From Streptomyces sp. NBC_01235 (GTDB taxonomy: Bacteria > Actinomycetota > Actinomycetes > Streptomycetales > Streptomycetaceae): 64,000 nt of DNA. Within the stretch, counting starts at the first letter, position 1; every line of letters starts with the position of its first letter. The translations under genes were made by a program, and so were the position numbers. The notes below the pieces were generated by a model. The model was not told where the DNA came from. It saw only the letters and a list, made by a program, of their open reading frames with translations, and ran no database searches. Positions 16,483 to 24,296 of this stretch are shown here, piece by piece. The DNA is taken from positions 4,960,001-5,024,000 of the forward strand of contig NZ_CP108513.1 in NCBI RefSeq assembly GCF_035989285.1. Reading direction: 5' to 3'.

Positions 16483-17757
16483 TCAAGCGATGAGGAGGCA
16501 TGCGTCCCAGGCGGACCGGGGTGGTGCCGCGGTGCTGGGCGAGAGGAGGGCCAGGGCTATGCCCGCGGCGCCGTCGAGTAGGCCGGGGCCGCCCTTCTCG
16601 TCCTGAATGAGCGCCGTGGCCATGAGTTCGGGGTCGATTCCTGGTGGGATGACACCAGCCAGGAGGGCCGGGATAGCGGCGCGGAGTTGGCCCGCGGTCG
16701 AGGGGTGGGCGTCGTCGGCTGTACGCGTGACAGCGTGGGCGAGGCCGGCGAAGCCGTGGCAGAGGCCGTTGTCCGTCGTGGCCTTCAGCTGCTCGGGATC
16801 GGTGAGGGCTGCCACGAGCGCGTTCTCCGCGTCGATCTGGCGGCTGGTATCGCCGAGGGCGAGCGCGGCAAATTGCTGGGCGCGGGCGAGGCCGGCGGTG
16901 CCGTAGCACCAGGAGGGCCGCCTGGGTGCTGACGAGCCGAGACGCCCCCTGCGCAGCTCGCCCTGAGTGACCCAATACGGCCAGACCGGCCCGCCGTCGG
17001 CCTTCTCCTTCCAGCGGTCCAGCCAGGCCAGGATGGTGCGCAGTGCCGTGTGGTGCCCGTCGGTGATGGAGCCGCTCCGAGCTGCGAGGGCCAAGAGCGC
17101 GAGCACGCCGCCGATGCCGTGGGCCATACCGGTGTTGGCGTGCCCAGCGGGGAATCGGTCGTCCGGGCTGCCGGAGGGCCCGGTCTCCGCCCACCAGCCC
17201 GGCAGAGTCTCGCCGTGGTGGGTGATCGGTTCGGTGAGGCGCACGCAGTAGTCGAGAACGGCGCGCATCGTGGAGCTGCCGGGGTTTCGGCGCAGTAGGT
17301 AGGCGCCGTATCCGGTGAGGCCCCGGACGGCGTCGAACTCGGCGAGCTGCGGTAGGCGTTCGGCGTCGATGCGGCGGTGTGCGGCGTCGAGACGGCGTCC
17401 GACGTCGACTGCGATCTGTCCATCCATCGCGTCGAGGGCGCGCTGGTAGGAATCGGGAAGGTGGTCGGCGGCACAGGTCAGGGCGTGGGCGAAGGCGGGC
17501 ACTCCGTAGAACGGGTGGCTGTCCGGGCCGCTGGTGAGCGGCTGCCGGGAGGCGGCGGCGAGCCAGTCGTGGGCGCGGTGCCACGGGCCGCGGCCGTTAG
17601 CGGCCAGCTCGATGTGCAGGAGCGCGATTCCGGGCGGGCCGTATGCGAGATGTTGTCGGTCCGAGGACAGCAGCCTGGAGCCGAGGGGCACGGTGTCGGG
17701 GTCGGCAAGCCGGGTGGCGATGGCGTCGACCAGGCCAAGCGTGGGGTGGGGGGTCAC
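16483..17757 (-). CDS. LanC-type lanthipeptide cyclase
   Basis: 424 residues. LanC enzymes are zinc proteins that add Cys thiols to dehydroalanine/dehydrobutyrine to close thioether rings. Two zinc-ligand motifs are present: PSWCYGTAG (Cys near residue 284) and NGLCHGFAG (Cys-His near residue 333), plus the Gly-rich repeats GMAHGIGGVLALLAL and GLLDGAAGIALALL that shape the alpha/alpha barrel. The GTG start at 17757 overlaps the lanB stop (GTGA), indicating translational coupling; the open frame further upstream lies inside lanB. Confidence 0.9.
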   Translation of the reverse strand: MTPHPTLGLVDAIATRLADPDTVPLGSRLLSSDRQHLAYGPPGIALLHIELAANGRGPWHRAHDWLAAASRQPLTSGPDSHPFYGVPAFAHALTCAADHLPDSYQRALDAMDGQIAVDVGRRLDAAHRRIDAERLPQLAEFDAVRGLTGYGAYLLRRNPGSSTMRAVLDYCVRLTEPITHHGETLPGWWAETGPSGSPDDRFPAGHANTGMAHGIGGVLALLALAARSGSITDGHHTALRTILAWLDRWKEKADGGPVWPYWVTQGELRRGRLGSSAPRRPSWCYGTAGLARAQQFAALALGDTSRQIDAENALVAALTDPEQLKATTDNGLCHGFAGLAHAVTRTADDAHPSTAGQLRAAIPALLAGVIPPGIDPELMATALIQDEKGGPGLLDGAAGIALALLSPSTAAPPRSAWDACLLIA

Positions 17758-20700
17758 GACGCCGTCCTCCTGGTGCGGGCGGTCCAAGCCAGGGCAGCGG
17801 CGCGCGCCAGGTAGAGGCACACCTCTTCCTCCGGGAAGTTCACGGCGACGTGGCGCACGAAGTGAACGTGCAGCAGGGAGGTCAGGACGTCGTCGACGGC
17901 GATGCCCTGGGTGTCCGGGCCGGGCAGGTGCGGCCGGTACGCGGCGAGTGCCGCTTCCCGGTCGGCCCATCCGGACACGATGGCGTCTCCGCCCGGGACG
18001 CTACGCAGGGCTGACCAGTCGTCGCTCGGGTCGGCGAGCCGTACGGCCTCGGTGAACTGCGGGCGTGGAACGGGCACGGGGGCTGTCCGCGGGACGTGGT
18101 CGATCAGCCACTTCATTCCGGCCTCAATGGTGCCGAGGAACGCGGAGGTGATGGCGACCGTGTGGGCCGCTACCAGCGTGCGCGGTCCGGGACGCTGTGG
18201 CTGCGTGAGCTGGGCCAGGATGGCGCACGAGTCCGCCCGGAACACATTCTCGGCTGCCTCCCATGCGGAGCCGGAGCCCCAGCGACCCATCTCCCGGTAG
18301 GAGGTGGGATAGCGCAGGTCGGCCAGCAGGCCGATGCTTCGTAGCTCGTCGGCCCAGGCGCTTACCGTTCGGGCCGTATCGGCGAAGGCTTCCGGGTCGG
18401 GGAGGGCGATGCGTACGCGGAGGTGTTGGTCTGGGTCTCGAAAGCGGATGAACCACCACGGCGGGTTGCCGAGTTGTTCGAGGAGGCCGGGCAAGTGCCG
18501 GGAGAGCACGACGTCTTGGCGGCGGGGGTCGCCGTACAGGGCGGCCAGAAGGACTGAGGAAGAGGCAAGCGTCTGAGTCTGGGCCGCAGACAGGGCACGG
18601 GCCCGGTCGGGGGCGGGCAGTGGCGGCCATGCCGACGGCCTCGTTGCTTTGAGGGGCACTACGACCTCGTGGGCTCGCCCGCCGCACCAGCCGTACGCCT
18701 CTGGTTCTGGGGCCTCGACGAGCACGGCCATGCGCGAATGGTCGAGGTGTCTGCGCAGGAACGCATGGTGGCCGGCCTCGTCGAGGTCGAGGAAGAGGCG
18801 CCGGTCGTCCTCTACGAGGTAGACACGGCGCGGCAGCCTCCGCCGGGCACGCCAGTCGGCGAGCGCAGCATCCCACTCCTCCCGAGGGCGGACGTGGCCG
18901 GGCAGTTCGGGTGCTTCCAGCCGCCAGCGTGCCGGGGCCAGCATGATGCGGCCGTACCGCAGACGTGGGAGGAACGGCATGGCCGCTGCGGCGCCCCAGT
19001 CGAAGACGGTGACCTGCGCGCACTGGGCGCGGGACAGTTCGGTGAGGAACCGCACCAGTGGCGGGGTGTGGGTGCGCAGGTTCAGCGCGTGCATCCCGAC
19101 AGCCTCCACGCGGTGGCATCGCTCGGGGACGGCGAGGTACATGCGGCGGCCGTCGCACCCCACAGCCAAGTCCTCCGGGGTTAGGACGGTGTCCTGCGGG
19201 GCGCGGTGCTCCTGAAGGCTGATCACGATGGGCAGAACCTGTGGGGAGTGGGTGACGTGGGCACTCTCGGGTAACAGGGGCGGGAAAGAGAGCTGCGCGG
19301 GCATGGTGTTGCCGTCTGCGGCCGGGAGGTCGGCAAGCTCTGTGACCAGGGCCTCCCGGTCGGCGGGGGCCAGCACGCTGAGGAATCGGCCCGTGGAAAC
19401 GCCGGCGCCACGGGACACGCTCACAGCCTCCAGCCGGAACCGCCCGCGCTGCAACTCCTCCAGGCTGGCCGCGTGCACCCGCACCCCGATCTCCAGGTGC
19501 GGCGGCAGCCGAGGCTCGTCGGGACCCACGTCCAGGGCCTCAATCTGTTCGTCCGTGAGGATCACTTCGTCACGGCCGTCGAGCGCAGCGGCCTGAGCCA
19601 GCCGTACGAGGGTGTCATCCCGAGCGGAGACACGGGGCCTGCGTGCGCCGGCCGGAGCGCCGGGGTAGCCGTCGGGATAGCCGGTGCCGCTGTCCGCGAC
19701 GACCTCTGCGAGCGGCACCATCGTGCCGATGCCGTAGCGCTCGTAGAACCGCTGGTGGTACTCGTTCCAGGCGGCGGTCCCGTACGGGCGGATGCTCAAG
19801 CGGGTCAGGATGAGAGCGGCGCGCTCGATCTCTCGGGCGACCGCTTCCGGCAGAACGATCCGTGCGTCCAGGCGGAGGTCGAGCGCGACGGGGTGGCGAC
19901 GCAGGCCGGGGACGAGGTCTCGCATCCGCGCCGCGACGCGGACCCGGCCGCCGCGCGTGGCGCATTCCTCCAGGCCCGCCCGGACCGCGTGGAGTTCGCG
20001 TACGGTCTCCGCGACCGGGGCGAGACTTCCAGCGTCGATCGCGTTGAGTTGGCCCATCAGATACCCGAGGGCGTCAGTCTCGGTGCTCGGAGCGTGCAGG
20101 CCCGCGATCAGTACCCGCCGCCGGATCAGCTCCGCCAGCAGTTGACGCGCCTTCTCGGAACTGGCCTCGGGGAACTCAGCCTGGAGCTTGTCCACGAGGG
20201 TGCCGAGCCGGATCGGCAGTCGGGTCGAGGCAAGGACCGTGCGCACCGGTCCGGTCAGGGCCAGAGACGCCTCGACCGCGCGAGTCCGGTCGTCCTGGAC
20301 GTCGGGCTGGAACGGCACGATGAGCCGGTCTCCCCGGTACGTCACGGTGTTGTTGATGACGACCGGCAGCCGTTCGAGGAGGTCCGGGCATGACTCCAAC
20401 CGTGCAACCAGAGCCGCCAGCCACTCTGCCCCCGCGCGGCCGACGGCCACGTGCTCCTCGCCCCAGTCAGCCCGCGCCTGCGGGCCGAACTCCGCGGTGG
20501 CCACGCCGGCGAACAGGCCGAAAGGCGTAGCCCGGTGCAGGGCCCGCAGCAGGTAGCGGGCCACGGACAGCGCCGTGCGCTGCACATCCCGGAGGGCAGG
20601 ATGCTCAGCCGTGCACAAGGCCCCTACCTGCGCGGCCAGGACCGGGCTGGAGTGCTGGAGCGCCTCGGCGACGTCCTTGTTCGCCCAGACCGCGCGTAGC

Positions 20701-20837
20701 CACGTCACACGGGCAGACGAACCACTGGGCGAGCGGTCATCGAGGTCAGGGCATGGAGGAATCGGCAGCGAGGGCCGGGCCACGGCGCGCACGAGAGCGG
20801 TGGAACCGGTGCGGAACGTTGCGGGCGGAACAACCAC
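17754..20837 (-). CDS. Class I lanthipeptide dehydratase LanB with C-terminal SpaB_C domain
   Basis: 1027 residues. Residues 1-680 are the Lant_dehydr_N glutamylation domain, which uses Glu-tRNA to activate Ser/Thr (motifs YLLRALHRATPFGLFAG near residue 92, and RPYGTAAWNEYHQRFYERYG). Residues about 740-1010 are the SpaB_C elimination domain (NPPWWFIRFRDPDQHLRVRI). It probably dehydrates the precursor encoded just upstream. The GTG at 20837 is chosen because GGAGG lies 6 nt before it; the TTG one codon earlier is too close. The methyltransferase gene carries a second SpaB_C-like domain, so elimination chemistry may be duplicated. Confidence 0.92.
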   Translation of the reverse strand: MVVPPATFRTGSTALVRAVARPSLPIPPCPDLDDRSPSGSSARVTWLRAVWANKDVAEALQHSSPVLAAQVGALCTAEHPALRDVQRTALSVARYLLRALHRATPFGLFAGVATAEFGPQARADWGEEHVAVGRAGAEWLAALVARLESCPDLLERLPVVINNTVTYRGDRLIVPFQPDVQDDRTRAVEASLALTGPVRTVLASTRLPIRLGTLVDKLQAEFPEASSEKARQLLAELIRRRVLIAGLHAPSTETDALGYLMGQLNAIDAGSLAPVAETVRELHAVRAGLEECATRGGRVRVAARMRDLVPGLRRHPVALDLRLDARIVLPEAVAREIERAALILTRLSIRPYGTAAWNEYHQRFYERYGIGTMVPLAEVVADSGTGYPDGYPGAPAGARRPRVSARDDTLVRLAQAAALDGRDEVILTDEQIEALDVGPDEPRLPPHLEIGVRVHAASLEELQRGRFRLEAVSVSRGAGVSTGRFLSVLAPADREALVTELADLPAADGNTMPAQLSFPPLLPESAHVTHSPQVLPIVISLQEHRAPQDTVLTPEDLAVGCDGRRMYLAVPERCHRVEAVGMHALNLRTHTPPLVRFLTELSRAQCAQVTVFDWGAAAAMPFLPRLRYGRIMLAPARWRLEAPELPGHVRPREEWDAALADWRARRRLPRRVYLVEDDRRLFLDLDEAGHHAFLRRHLDHSRMAVLVEAPEPEAYGWCGGRAHEVVVPLKATRPSAWPPLPAPDRARALSAAQTQTLASSSVLLAALYGDPRRQDVVLSRHLPGLLEQLGNPPWWFIRFRDPDQHLRVRIALPDPEAFADTARTVSAWADELRSIGLLADLRYPTSYREMGRWGSGSAWEAAENVFRADSCAILAQLTQPQRPGPRTLVAAHTVAITSAFLGTIEAGMKWLIDHVPRTAPVPVPRPQFTEAVRLADPSDDWSALRSVPGGDAIVSGWADREAALAAYRPHLPGPDTQGIAVDDVLTSLLHVHFVRHVAVNFPEEEVCLYLARAAALAWTARTRRTAS

Positions 20838-20870
20838 CAAGTACCTCCGTAGGTGAGGGGACGGGCGGCT

Positions 20871-20900
20871 GGTGCCGCCGCGCGGAGACGCGGCGGCACC
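20871..20900 (-). terminator. Perfect 12-bp hairpin between precursor and lanB
   Basis: GGTGCCGCCGCG (20871-20882) pairs fully with CGCGGCGGCACC (20889-20900) around a 6-nt loop. It lies 26 nt after the precursor stop and 34 nt before the lanB start, so it probably acts as a leaky terminator or 3' stabiliser that makes precursor mRNA more abundant than enzyme mRNA. Confidence 0.75.
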
Positions 20901-20925
20901 AGACCGGGGTGATCTGGGGGCTGGG

Positions 20926-21105
20926 TCAGGCGACGTTGGTGGTGCAGGCGCCGCAGGTGGACCCGCAGTTGTCGTCGGTCAGGTTGACCAGGCCGGCCGG
21001 GTCGGCGATCTCGACGAGGGAGACGTCCAGGTCGAAGCCGTCCGACACCCCGGGGATCTGCGGGCGTACTTCGGTGCGGCTGGGAACTACGGTGCTGCGC
21101 GTCAT
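20926..21105 (-). CDS. FxLD-type lanthipeptide precursor peptide
   Basis: 59 residues. The leader contains the diagnostic F-D-L-D at residues 24-27 (SDGFDLDVSL). The C-terminal region, VNLTDDNCGSTCGACTTNVA, has three Cys (47, 51, 54) with Thr43, Ser49, Thr50, Thr55 and Thr56 as dehydration candidates, enough for up to three thioether rings. Asp44 or Asp45 could be the methylation target. The start ATG at 21105 has GAGGAG upstream at good spacing. It is encoded directly ahead of lanB on the same strand. Processing site and activity are unknown. Confidence 0.9.
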   Translation of the reverse strand: MTRSTVVPSRTEVRPQIPGVSDGFDLDVSLVEIADPAGLVNLTDDNCGSTCGACTTNVA

Positions 21106-21292
21106 GCTTCAACTCCTCTTAATCGTTGGTGTTACTGGGCTGGAGCGCCCACCAGGTACCGTCACGGGAGCGTTGCCAGACGGCTGCTCCCCGGACGGCT
21201 CCTGGCCGCCCGGCACGAGGGGACGTGCTCCGCGTAGGAAGTCCTCGCGGGCTGCCTCCCTCACGCCGGGAAGTCGTGTGCCGGGAGTCTGA

Positions 21293-21481
21293 TCAAGCGG
21301 ATGCCGGTCGCCGTTCCATGAAGTAGGCGAGCGCCTGGGCCTTGAGGCGATCGAGGCACGGCTCGCACGCGTAGAAGGGGGCGTGCTGCCCATCTCACTG
21401 CACTGGGCCGAGCCAGATCACCAGGACTCCGGTACGGCCGCAGCCGAGCCAGCAATCACCGGTGATCCACGGCCACTCCAT
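21293..21481 (-). pseudogene. Small Cys-pair protein interrupted by an in-frame TGA
   Basis: From the ATG at 21481 the frame reads MEWPWITGDCWLGCGRTGVL, continues to residue 28 (VIWLGPVQ), meets TGA at 21397-21395, and then continues in the same frame (DGQHAPFYACEPCLDRL, then AYFMERRPASA) to a stop at 21293. Both halves resemble one small Streptomyces zinc-binding protein type with CxxxC and CxxC pairs. A nonsense mutation, sequencing error or, less likely, readthrough explains it. It lies between the HATPase pair and the precursor gene. Confidence 0.6.
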
Positions 21482-21499
21482 GGAAGGACGTCACCCTTC

Positions 21500-21712
21500 T
21501 CAGCTGGTCGGGATGGTCGATCTGGCGGCCTGGCAGTTGCGAGCGCAGGCCCAGAGCTGGAACGGCAGGCCCCGGTGGCGTATCTCGCCCAGCCGTCGAC
21601 CGCTCGCTCCCAGCGGTCGGGCGCAGAGGGCGCAGTCCATGGCCATCTGCTGGCGGGGCCGGAGTCGGGCGAGATCCGGAAGGGGCGGGGGTGCCGTGGC
21701 CGGGATGCTCAC
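21500..21712 (-). CDS. Small Cys-containing protein coupled to the HATPase gene
   Basis: 70 residues. GTG at 21712 overlaps the TGA of the upstream HATPase gene (GTGA), which supports this start over the longer frame. Two Cys pairs (MDCALCARPLG and WACARNCQAA) suggest a small zinc knuckle. Function unknown; the coupled arrangement suggests a partner of the HATPase protein. Confidence 0.6.
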   Translation of the reverse strand: MSIPATAPPPLPDLARLRPRQQMAMDCALCARPLGASGRRLGEIRHRGLPFQLWACARNCQAARSTIPTS

Positions 21713-22155
21713 TTGCCGCCCTCGGTACGGAGTTCCGCCCAGACCTCTTTGCCCCAAGGGCGTCTGCCCGAGCCGTGCAGGTCGTAGCCCCACCGGTCGG
21801 CGACAGCATCGGCGAGGAGGAGCCCGCGCCCCGACTCGTCGTCGTCAGCCGCCTGGCTGAGTATGGGCTGACGCGATGGTTCCCGGTCCACGACCCCGAC
21901 GCGCAGTCGCGTCGTGCTCGGCCGCCCAACCGTGAGGCGGATCTCGGGACACTGAGTGTGCCTGGAGGCGTTCGCGATCAGCTCCGTAACGATCAGCGCG
22001 GCTCGGTCGGCGAGGCCGTCGAGGTGCCACACACCGAGGACGTCTCGGACGAGGTCGCGGCCGATCTCGGCCGTGGACGGCTTGCACGGGAAGGTCTGGC
22101 TGTACGTCGGGTGGCCGACAGAGAGTGCCGCAACTGGTGTTCTCAGACTCGTCAT
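21709..22155 (-). CDS. ATP-binding anti-sigma-factor-like protein (HATPase_c)
   Basis: 148 residues. It has the GHKL fold of RsbW-like anti-sigma kinases: N-box LIVTELIANASRHT around residue 57, DREPS, and the lid glycine motif ESGRGLLLADAVADRWGY. Such proteins in Streptomyces bind sigma or anti-anti-sigma factors, or have lost that role. It is divergent from the XRE-TPR regulator at 22397 and leads the small genes that run toward the lanthipeptide precursor, so it may belong to that operon. Confidence 0.85.
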   Translation of the reverse strand: MTSLRTPVAALSVGHPTYSQTFPCKPSTAEIGRDLVRDVLGVWHLDGLADRAALIVTELIANASRHTQCPEIRLTVGRPSTTRLRVGVVDREPSRQPILSQAADDDESGRGLLLADAVADRWGYDLHGSGRRPWGKEVWAELRTEGGK

Positions 22156-22344
22156 TGGGGTGGAGCCTTCGTGTCGTCTCGGCGCCCGGCCCGCCCCCGC
22201 GGGGGAACCTCAGGGGCGGGCCGGGCCGTCAACAGCCGCCCGCACGGTGGGGCGCGGCGGGCGACCAGCACCCAGACAACTCCCTTTCACAGCAGGTTGG
22301 TTAGGACGTTCAGGTGCTCAGTCGACGGACCGACCTAGGGCGTT

Positions 22345-22375
22345 TTGACCTCTCCTTTACCTGGCGGGTGAGGAT
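22345..22375 (+). promoter_or_regulatory. Possible promoter of the XRE-TPR regulator
   Basis: TTGACC at 22345-22350 is a good -35 box. GAGGAT at 22370-22375 is a weak -10 with 19-bp spacing, about 20 bp before the ATG at 22397. A short leader or leaderless transcript would result. Confidence 0.4.
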
Positions 22376-22396
22376 CGCGCGGGCTACCGTGCCCGC

Positions 22397-23680
22397 ATGG
22401 ACACCACCCGCAACACCGTTCTTGAGGCGTGGATGACCGAACACGGCTACAGCTCCAACAGCCTCGCCGAGGCCGTGAACAGGGCCATTGAACGGTTGAC
22501 CGGGCGCCCTGGAGGACTCGACGGCTCGTCGGTGCGGGCGTGGAAGGCGGGCAGGGTTACGTGGCCAAAGGCGGCCGCCCGCAAGGCACTTGAGGACGTC
22601 ACCGGACTACCCGCCGTCGCTTTAGGGTTCGTGCCACGGGGTCGGCCTTCGTCCATCCCGGCTCCACCGCAGCAGGAGGACCCCGACATGAAGCGCCGTA
22701 CCCTCGTCGGCAGCATCGCGGCGGCTGCCGCCGCAGCAGCCGCACCCGGCACCGCATCGCCGCGCCGTATCGGCATGAGCGACGTCAATCGCCTCAACAA
22801 GCGCTTCGCCGAGATCATCGCCAGCGACCACCGCCACGGCGGACAACTCGGCATCGAACAGCGGGCCGCCGCCCTCGCCGACGAGGCACTCAACCTCCAG
22901 AACGCCGGCAGTGCCACCCAGCGCGTACGCAGCAACCTCTACGCCTCCGCAGCCGCCTTCCGCTCCTCCGCGATGTGGGCCGCCATCGACGGCCGGCGCT
23001 ACGACATCGCCAAGACACACATGCGCGAGGCCCAGGCCCTCGCCGAGATGTCCGGCGACCAGGCAATCAAGTTCCGCATCTGGAGCCACGCGGGCACCAT
23101 GTACCGCCACATGGGCCGACCGGCGGACGCGTTCGCTGCCAACGACGTCGCCCGCAACCTGCACCTCACCCGCCGTGACCCCCTGTTCGCCTCCCTCGGC
23201 ATGGCCCGCCAGGGCGCCATCCACGGCGCGGCACAGGACCGCACCGGCACCCGCCGGGCCTTCGAGCAGGCGCAGGACGCCATGCTGCGCGCCGACCCCG
23301 CCGACTACCGGCCGGTGTGGATGCTCGCCTTCTACGACCAGGCCGAACTGGACTCCCTGGCCCTCTCCGCACACTTGGCGCTCGGCGACTACTCGACCGC
23401 CGAGTACCACGCCCACCGCTGCCTGTCCGCCCTCCGGCCCCACATGATCCGTTCCCGGGCCATCACCACGACCCGGCTCGCCCACGCGCAACTCGCCCAG
23501 GGCGCTCCCGAAGCCGCCACAGTCACCGCGATGAAGGTCCCGGCCGAGGCTGCCACCCAGCACGCCCGGGTGACGCGCATGCTGCAGGAGTTCGGGGCCG
23601 CACTGCGCGCCACCGCGCCGGGCAGCTCCAGCGTGCAGACCTGGACCGAGCACGCCGCCACCTGGAGGATGGCCGCATGA
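22397..23680 (+). CDS. XRE-type DNA-binding protein with TPR-like C-terminus
   Basis: 427 residues. Residues 1-80 form a helix-turn-helix of the Streptomyces type (SLAEAVNRAIERL, then SSVRAWKAGRVTWPKAAARKALEDVTG). A linker with MKRRTLVGSIAAAAAAAAAPG resembles the degenerate Tat-like segment of this regulator family. The rest (residues 130-420) is TPR-like helical repeats that would sense a small molecule or peptide. It is divergent from the HATPase gene and overlaps the next GNAT gene by ATGA. It is a likely regulator of the lanthipeptide locus. Confidence 0.82.
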   Translation: MDTTRNTVLEAWMTEHGYSSNSLAEAVNRAIERLTGRPGGLDGSSVRAWKAGRVTWPKAAARKALEDVTGLPAVALGFVPRGRPSSIPAPPQQEDPDMKRRTLVGSIAAAAAAAAAPGTASPRRIGMSDVNRLNKRFAEIIASDHRHGGQLGIEQRAAALADEALNLQNAGSATQRVRSNLYASAAAFRSSAMWAAIDGRRYDIAKTHMREAQALAEMSGDQAIKFRIWSHAGTMYRHMGRPADAFAANDVARNLHLTRRDPLFASLGMARQGAIHGAAQDRTGTRRAFEQAQDAMLRADPADYRPVWMLAFYDQAELDSLALSAHLALGDYSTAEYHAHRCLSALRPHMIRSRAITTTRLAHAQLAQGAPEAATVTAMKVPAEAATQHARVTRMLQEFGAALRATAPGSSSVQTWTEHAATWRMAA

Positions 23681-24216
23681 CCACGGCGCCCGCCATCGAA
23701 CTGCGCACGTTCACGACTCTCGACACCGCCCGCGGCGACCTCCTCGACGTGTACGCCGACGTACGCGCCCCACTCCTCCACCTGCCGAACTACGCCGTCA
23801 CCGCGTTCGGCGAGCGCCTGGACCGGCACGGCACCGAGCCGGGCTTCACGGCCGTCCTCGCGTACGCGGACGGCCAACCAGTCGGCTACGCCTACGGCAA
23901 CACCATCGAGCACGGCGACCGCTACTGGCAGCGCACCAGCCCGACGCCGGCCGAGAAGTACACCGAGCGTCCGGCCGTGGCCCTGAAGGAGATCGGCGTC
24001 CGGCCGACCTGGCGGAAAACCGGCACCGCCCGCCGCATCCACGACGCCCTCCTCGCCACCCGCGACGAGCCGTACGTCACGCTCATGGTCAACCCGGCCG
24101 CCGGCGACGGAAAGGTCCACGCGCTCTACCAGTCGTGGGGGTACGAGGGCATCGGGCAGAGCCAGCCGTCACCGGCCTCGCCGGTACTCACAGTCATGAT
24201 CCGAGCCAGCCACTGA
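23677..24216 (+). CDS. GNAT family N-acetyltransferase
   Basis: 179 residues. The GNAT core is visible: beta strand VLAYADGQPVGYAYG, then ALKEIGVRPTWRKTGTARRIHDALL, where the acetyl-CoA loop is R-K-T-G-T-A, and a late YQSWGYEGIGQ. ATG overlaps the TGA of the regulator gene, so translation is coupled. Substrate unknown; it could modify a cluster product or confer resistance, but nothing in sequence shows this. Confidence 0.82.
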   Translation: MTTAPAIELRTFTTLDTARGDLLDVYADVRAPLLHLPNYAVTAFGERLDRHGTEPGFTAVLAYADGQPVGYAYGNTIEHGDRYWQRTSPTPAEKYTERPAVALKEIGVRPTWRKTGTARRIHDALLATRDEPYVTLMVNPAAGDGKVHALYQSWGYEGIGQSQPSPASPVLTVMIRASH

Positions 24217-24218
24217 CC

Positions 24219-24248
24219 GGCCCCACATCTCCATCCGGCCGTGGGGCC
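24219..24248. terminator. Bidirectional hairpin between convergent genes
   Basis: GGCCCCAC (24219-24226) pairs with GTGGGGCC (24241-24248) around a 14-nt loop, 3 bp after the GNAT stop and 49 bp from the helicase stop. It probably terminates both transcripts. Confidence 0.65.
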
Positions 24249-24296
24249 AGATCGCTCCTCTGCGTTTGGCTCTGGCCGATGACGGCACGGTTCCGT

